DNA of 64,000 bases from Flavobacteriales bacterium (GTDB taxonomy: Bacteria; Bacteroidota; Bacteroidia; Flavobacteriales; ECT2AJA-044). Each line of letters opens with the position of its first letter. Position 1 is the stretch's first letter. The notes beneath the pieces were generated by a model. It worked only from the letters and a program-made list of their open reading frames with translations. It was not told the DNA's origin and did not search any database. Positions 63,492 to 64,000 of the stretch are shown here, in pieces. The translations under genes and the position numbers were made by a program. The DNA is taken from contig JAGWBA010000001.1 in NCBI GenBank assembly GCA_021296215.1, forward strand, positions 1-64,000, read 5' to 3'.

Positions 63492-64000
63492 ATGAAGAAA
63501 CTCTACACTTTATTGACCGCTGTTATCCTCGGGGCAACGGCGTTTGGCCAAAACCTGGTCGACCTCTCTTTGTTGTCAACCCACGAATCCGGAACCTTCG
63601 ACGGAGGAGCGATGGAGATCCTCGCTCACGATCCGGTGAACCAACGAATTTTCTGTATCAATGCCGACGTGGACGGTATCGATGTGTTCGACATCTCTAC
63701 ACCGACCAACATCACCAAAACCAGCACCATCGACGTATCGCAGTGGGGCACCGGAGCCAACTCCGTGGCGTACTACGGCGGGTATATTGTAGCGGCCGTG
63801 GAAGCCGACGAAACCGGAGATCGCGGTAGAGCCGTTTTCTTCGATGTAGACGGAAACTACGTAGCTGATGTCGAGGCCGGGTACCTTCCGGACATGGTGA
63901 CCTTCACTCCGGACGGAAACAAAGTGTTGGTAGCCAACGAGGGCGAGCCAAATGACGAGTACACCCTGGATCCGACAGGATCGGTGACCATCATCGATGT
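63492..64000 (+). CDS. Choice-of-anchor-I-type secreted protein, 3' end outside window
   Basis: 169 codons read from ATG 63492 to the window end. Signal peptide (KKLYTLLTAVILGATAFG), then LSLLSTHESGTFDGGAMEILAHDPVNQRIFCINADVDGIDVFDIS and MVTFTPDGNKVLVANEGEPNDEYTLDP, as in the choice-of-anchor I family that includes alkaline phosphatase-like propellers with T9SS ends. The anchor domain, if any, is beyond the edge. No promoter box was assigned. Confidence 0.75.
   Translation, partial: MKKLYTLLTAVILGATAFGQNLVDLSLLSTHESGTFDGGAMEILAHDPVNQRIFCINADVDGIDVFDISTPTNITKTSTIDVSQWGTGANSVAYYGGYIVAAVEADETGDRGRAVFFDVDGNYVADVEAGYLPDMVTFTPDGNKVLVANEGEPNDEYTLDPTGSVTIID

Noticed and set aside
1-64000. CRISPR array, insertion sequence, prophage or defence island
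   Set aside because: No repeated spacer pattern, transposase, integrase, attachment repeat or defence domains were seen in any frame.

Overview
The window looks like a chromosomal segment of a Bacteroidota (Flavobacteriia-like) bacterium. The signs are type IX secretion (T9SS) parts and cargo (PorZ, a PorW/SprE-like lipoprotein, three proteins with C-terminal sorting domains), families largely confined to that phylum (DUF4175, DUF4837, DUF4292, DUF4249, DUF4421, CarboxypepD_reg TonB receptors), an ATP synthase operon lacking atpD/atpC with a His-rich pre-sequence on subunit a, and repeated TAnnTTTG promoter boxes. Placement below class is not attempted. Most of the window is ordinary core chromosome. 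No CRISPR array, insertion sequence, prophage or defence island was seen.

Layout. 0-3.8 kb (minus): tRNA-Cys, a T9SS-exported serine endopeptidase, folB and gltX. 3.9-13.8 kb (plus): DUF4175, ybeY, mnmG bracketed by two perfect parS-like sites, a methyltransferase, porZ, recO, then a 51-residue protein. 14-27.2 kb (minus): tatA-gatA-lytic transglycosylase-DUF4837; ALDH-GNAT-Sua5; and M23 peptidase-GH3-dxr-rseP with an unknown secreted protein. Many of these genes are joined by TAATG or ATGA overlaps. 27.3-36.2 kb (plus): porW/sprE, bactofilin, atpZ, an AtpI-like gene, atpBEFHAG. 36.3-45.2 kb (plus): NtrY-like kinase, enoyl-CoA hydratase, then a cell-envelope run (flippase, dut, sugar nucleotidyltransferase, TPR lipoprotein, DUF4292, EnvC-like). 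45.2-46.15 kb (minus): ykuK-like and rpiB. 46.15-46.6 kb: an AT-rich gap with DnaA-box-like sites. 46.6-51.4 kb (plus): MORN-type repeat protein, T9SS cargo, DUF4421. 51.3-54.5 kb (minus): TonB receptor and DUF4249. 54.6-60.1 kb (plus): a damaged NUDIX/RND junction, TolC, M1 peptidase. 60.1-62.7 kb (minus): coiled-coil protein, split AlkD-like gene, beta-propeller. The window ends with DUF2461 (plus) and a truncated choice-of-anchor-I-type gene.

Most notable: (i) two identical, oppositely oriented 16-bp parS-like sites exactly flanking mnmG, and separately an AT-rich 450-bp gap with two exact and three near DnaA boxes, both hinting at an origin-proximal location; (ii) a strong hairpin between atpE and atpF; (iii) unusually many broken reading frames for such a core-gene region: homopolymer-linked frame problems (A11 at folB, G5 in dut, G7 in NUDIX), in-frame stops (GNAT, RND twice, AlkD-like) and one NUDIX/RND fusion. 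Reads are needed to tell assembly error from real decay. I found no convincing wholly new multi-gene system.
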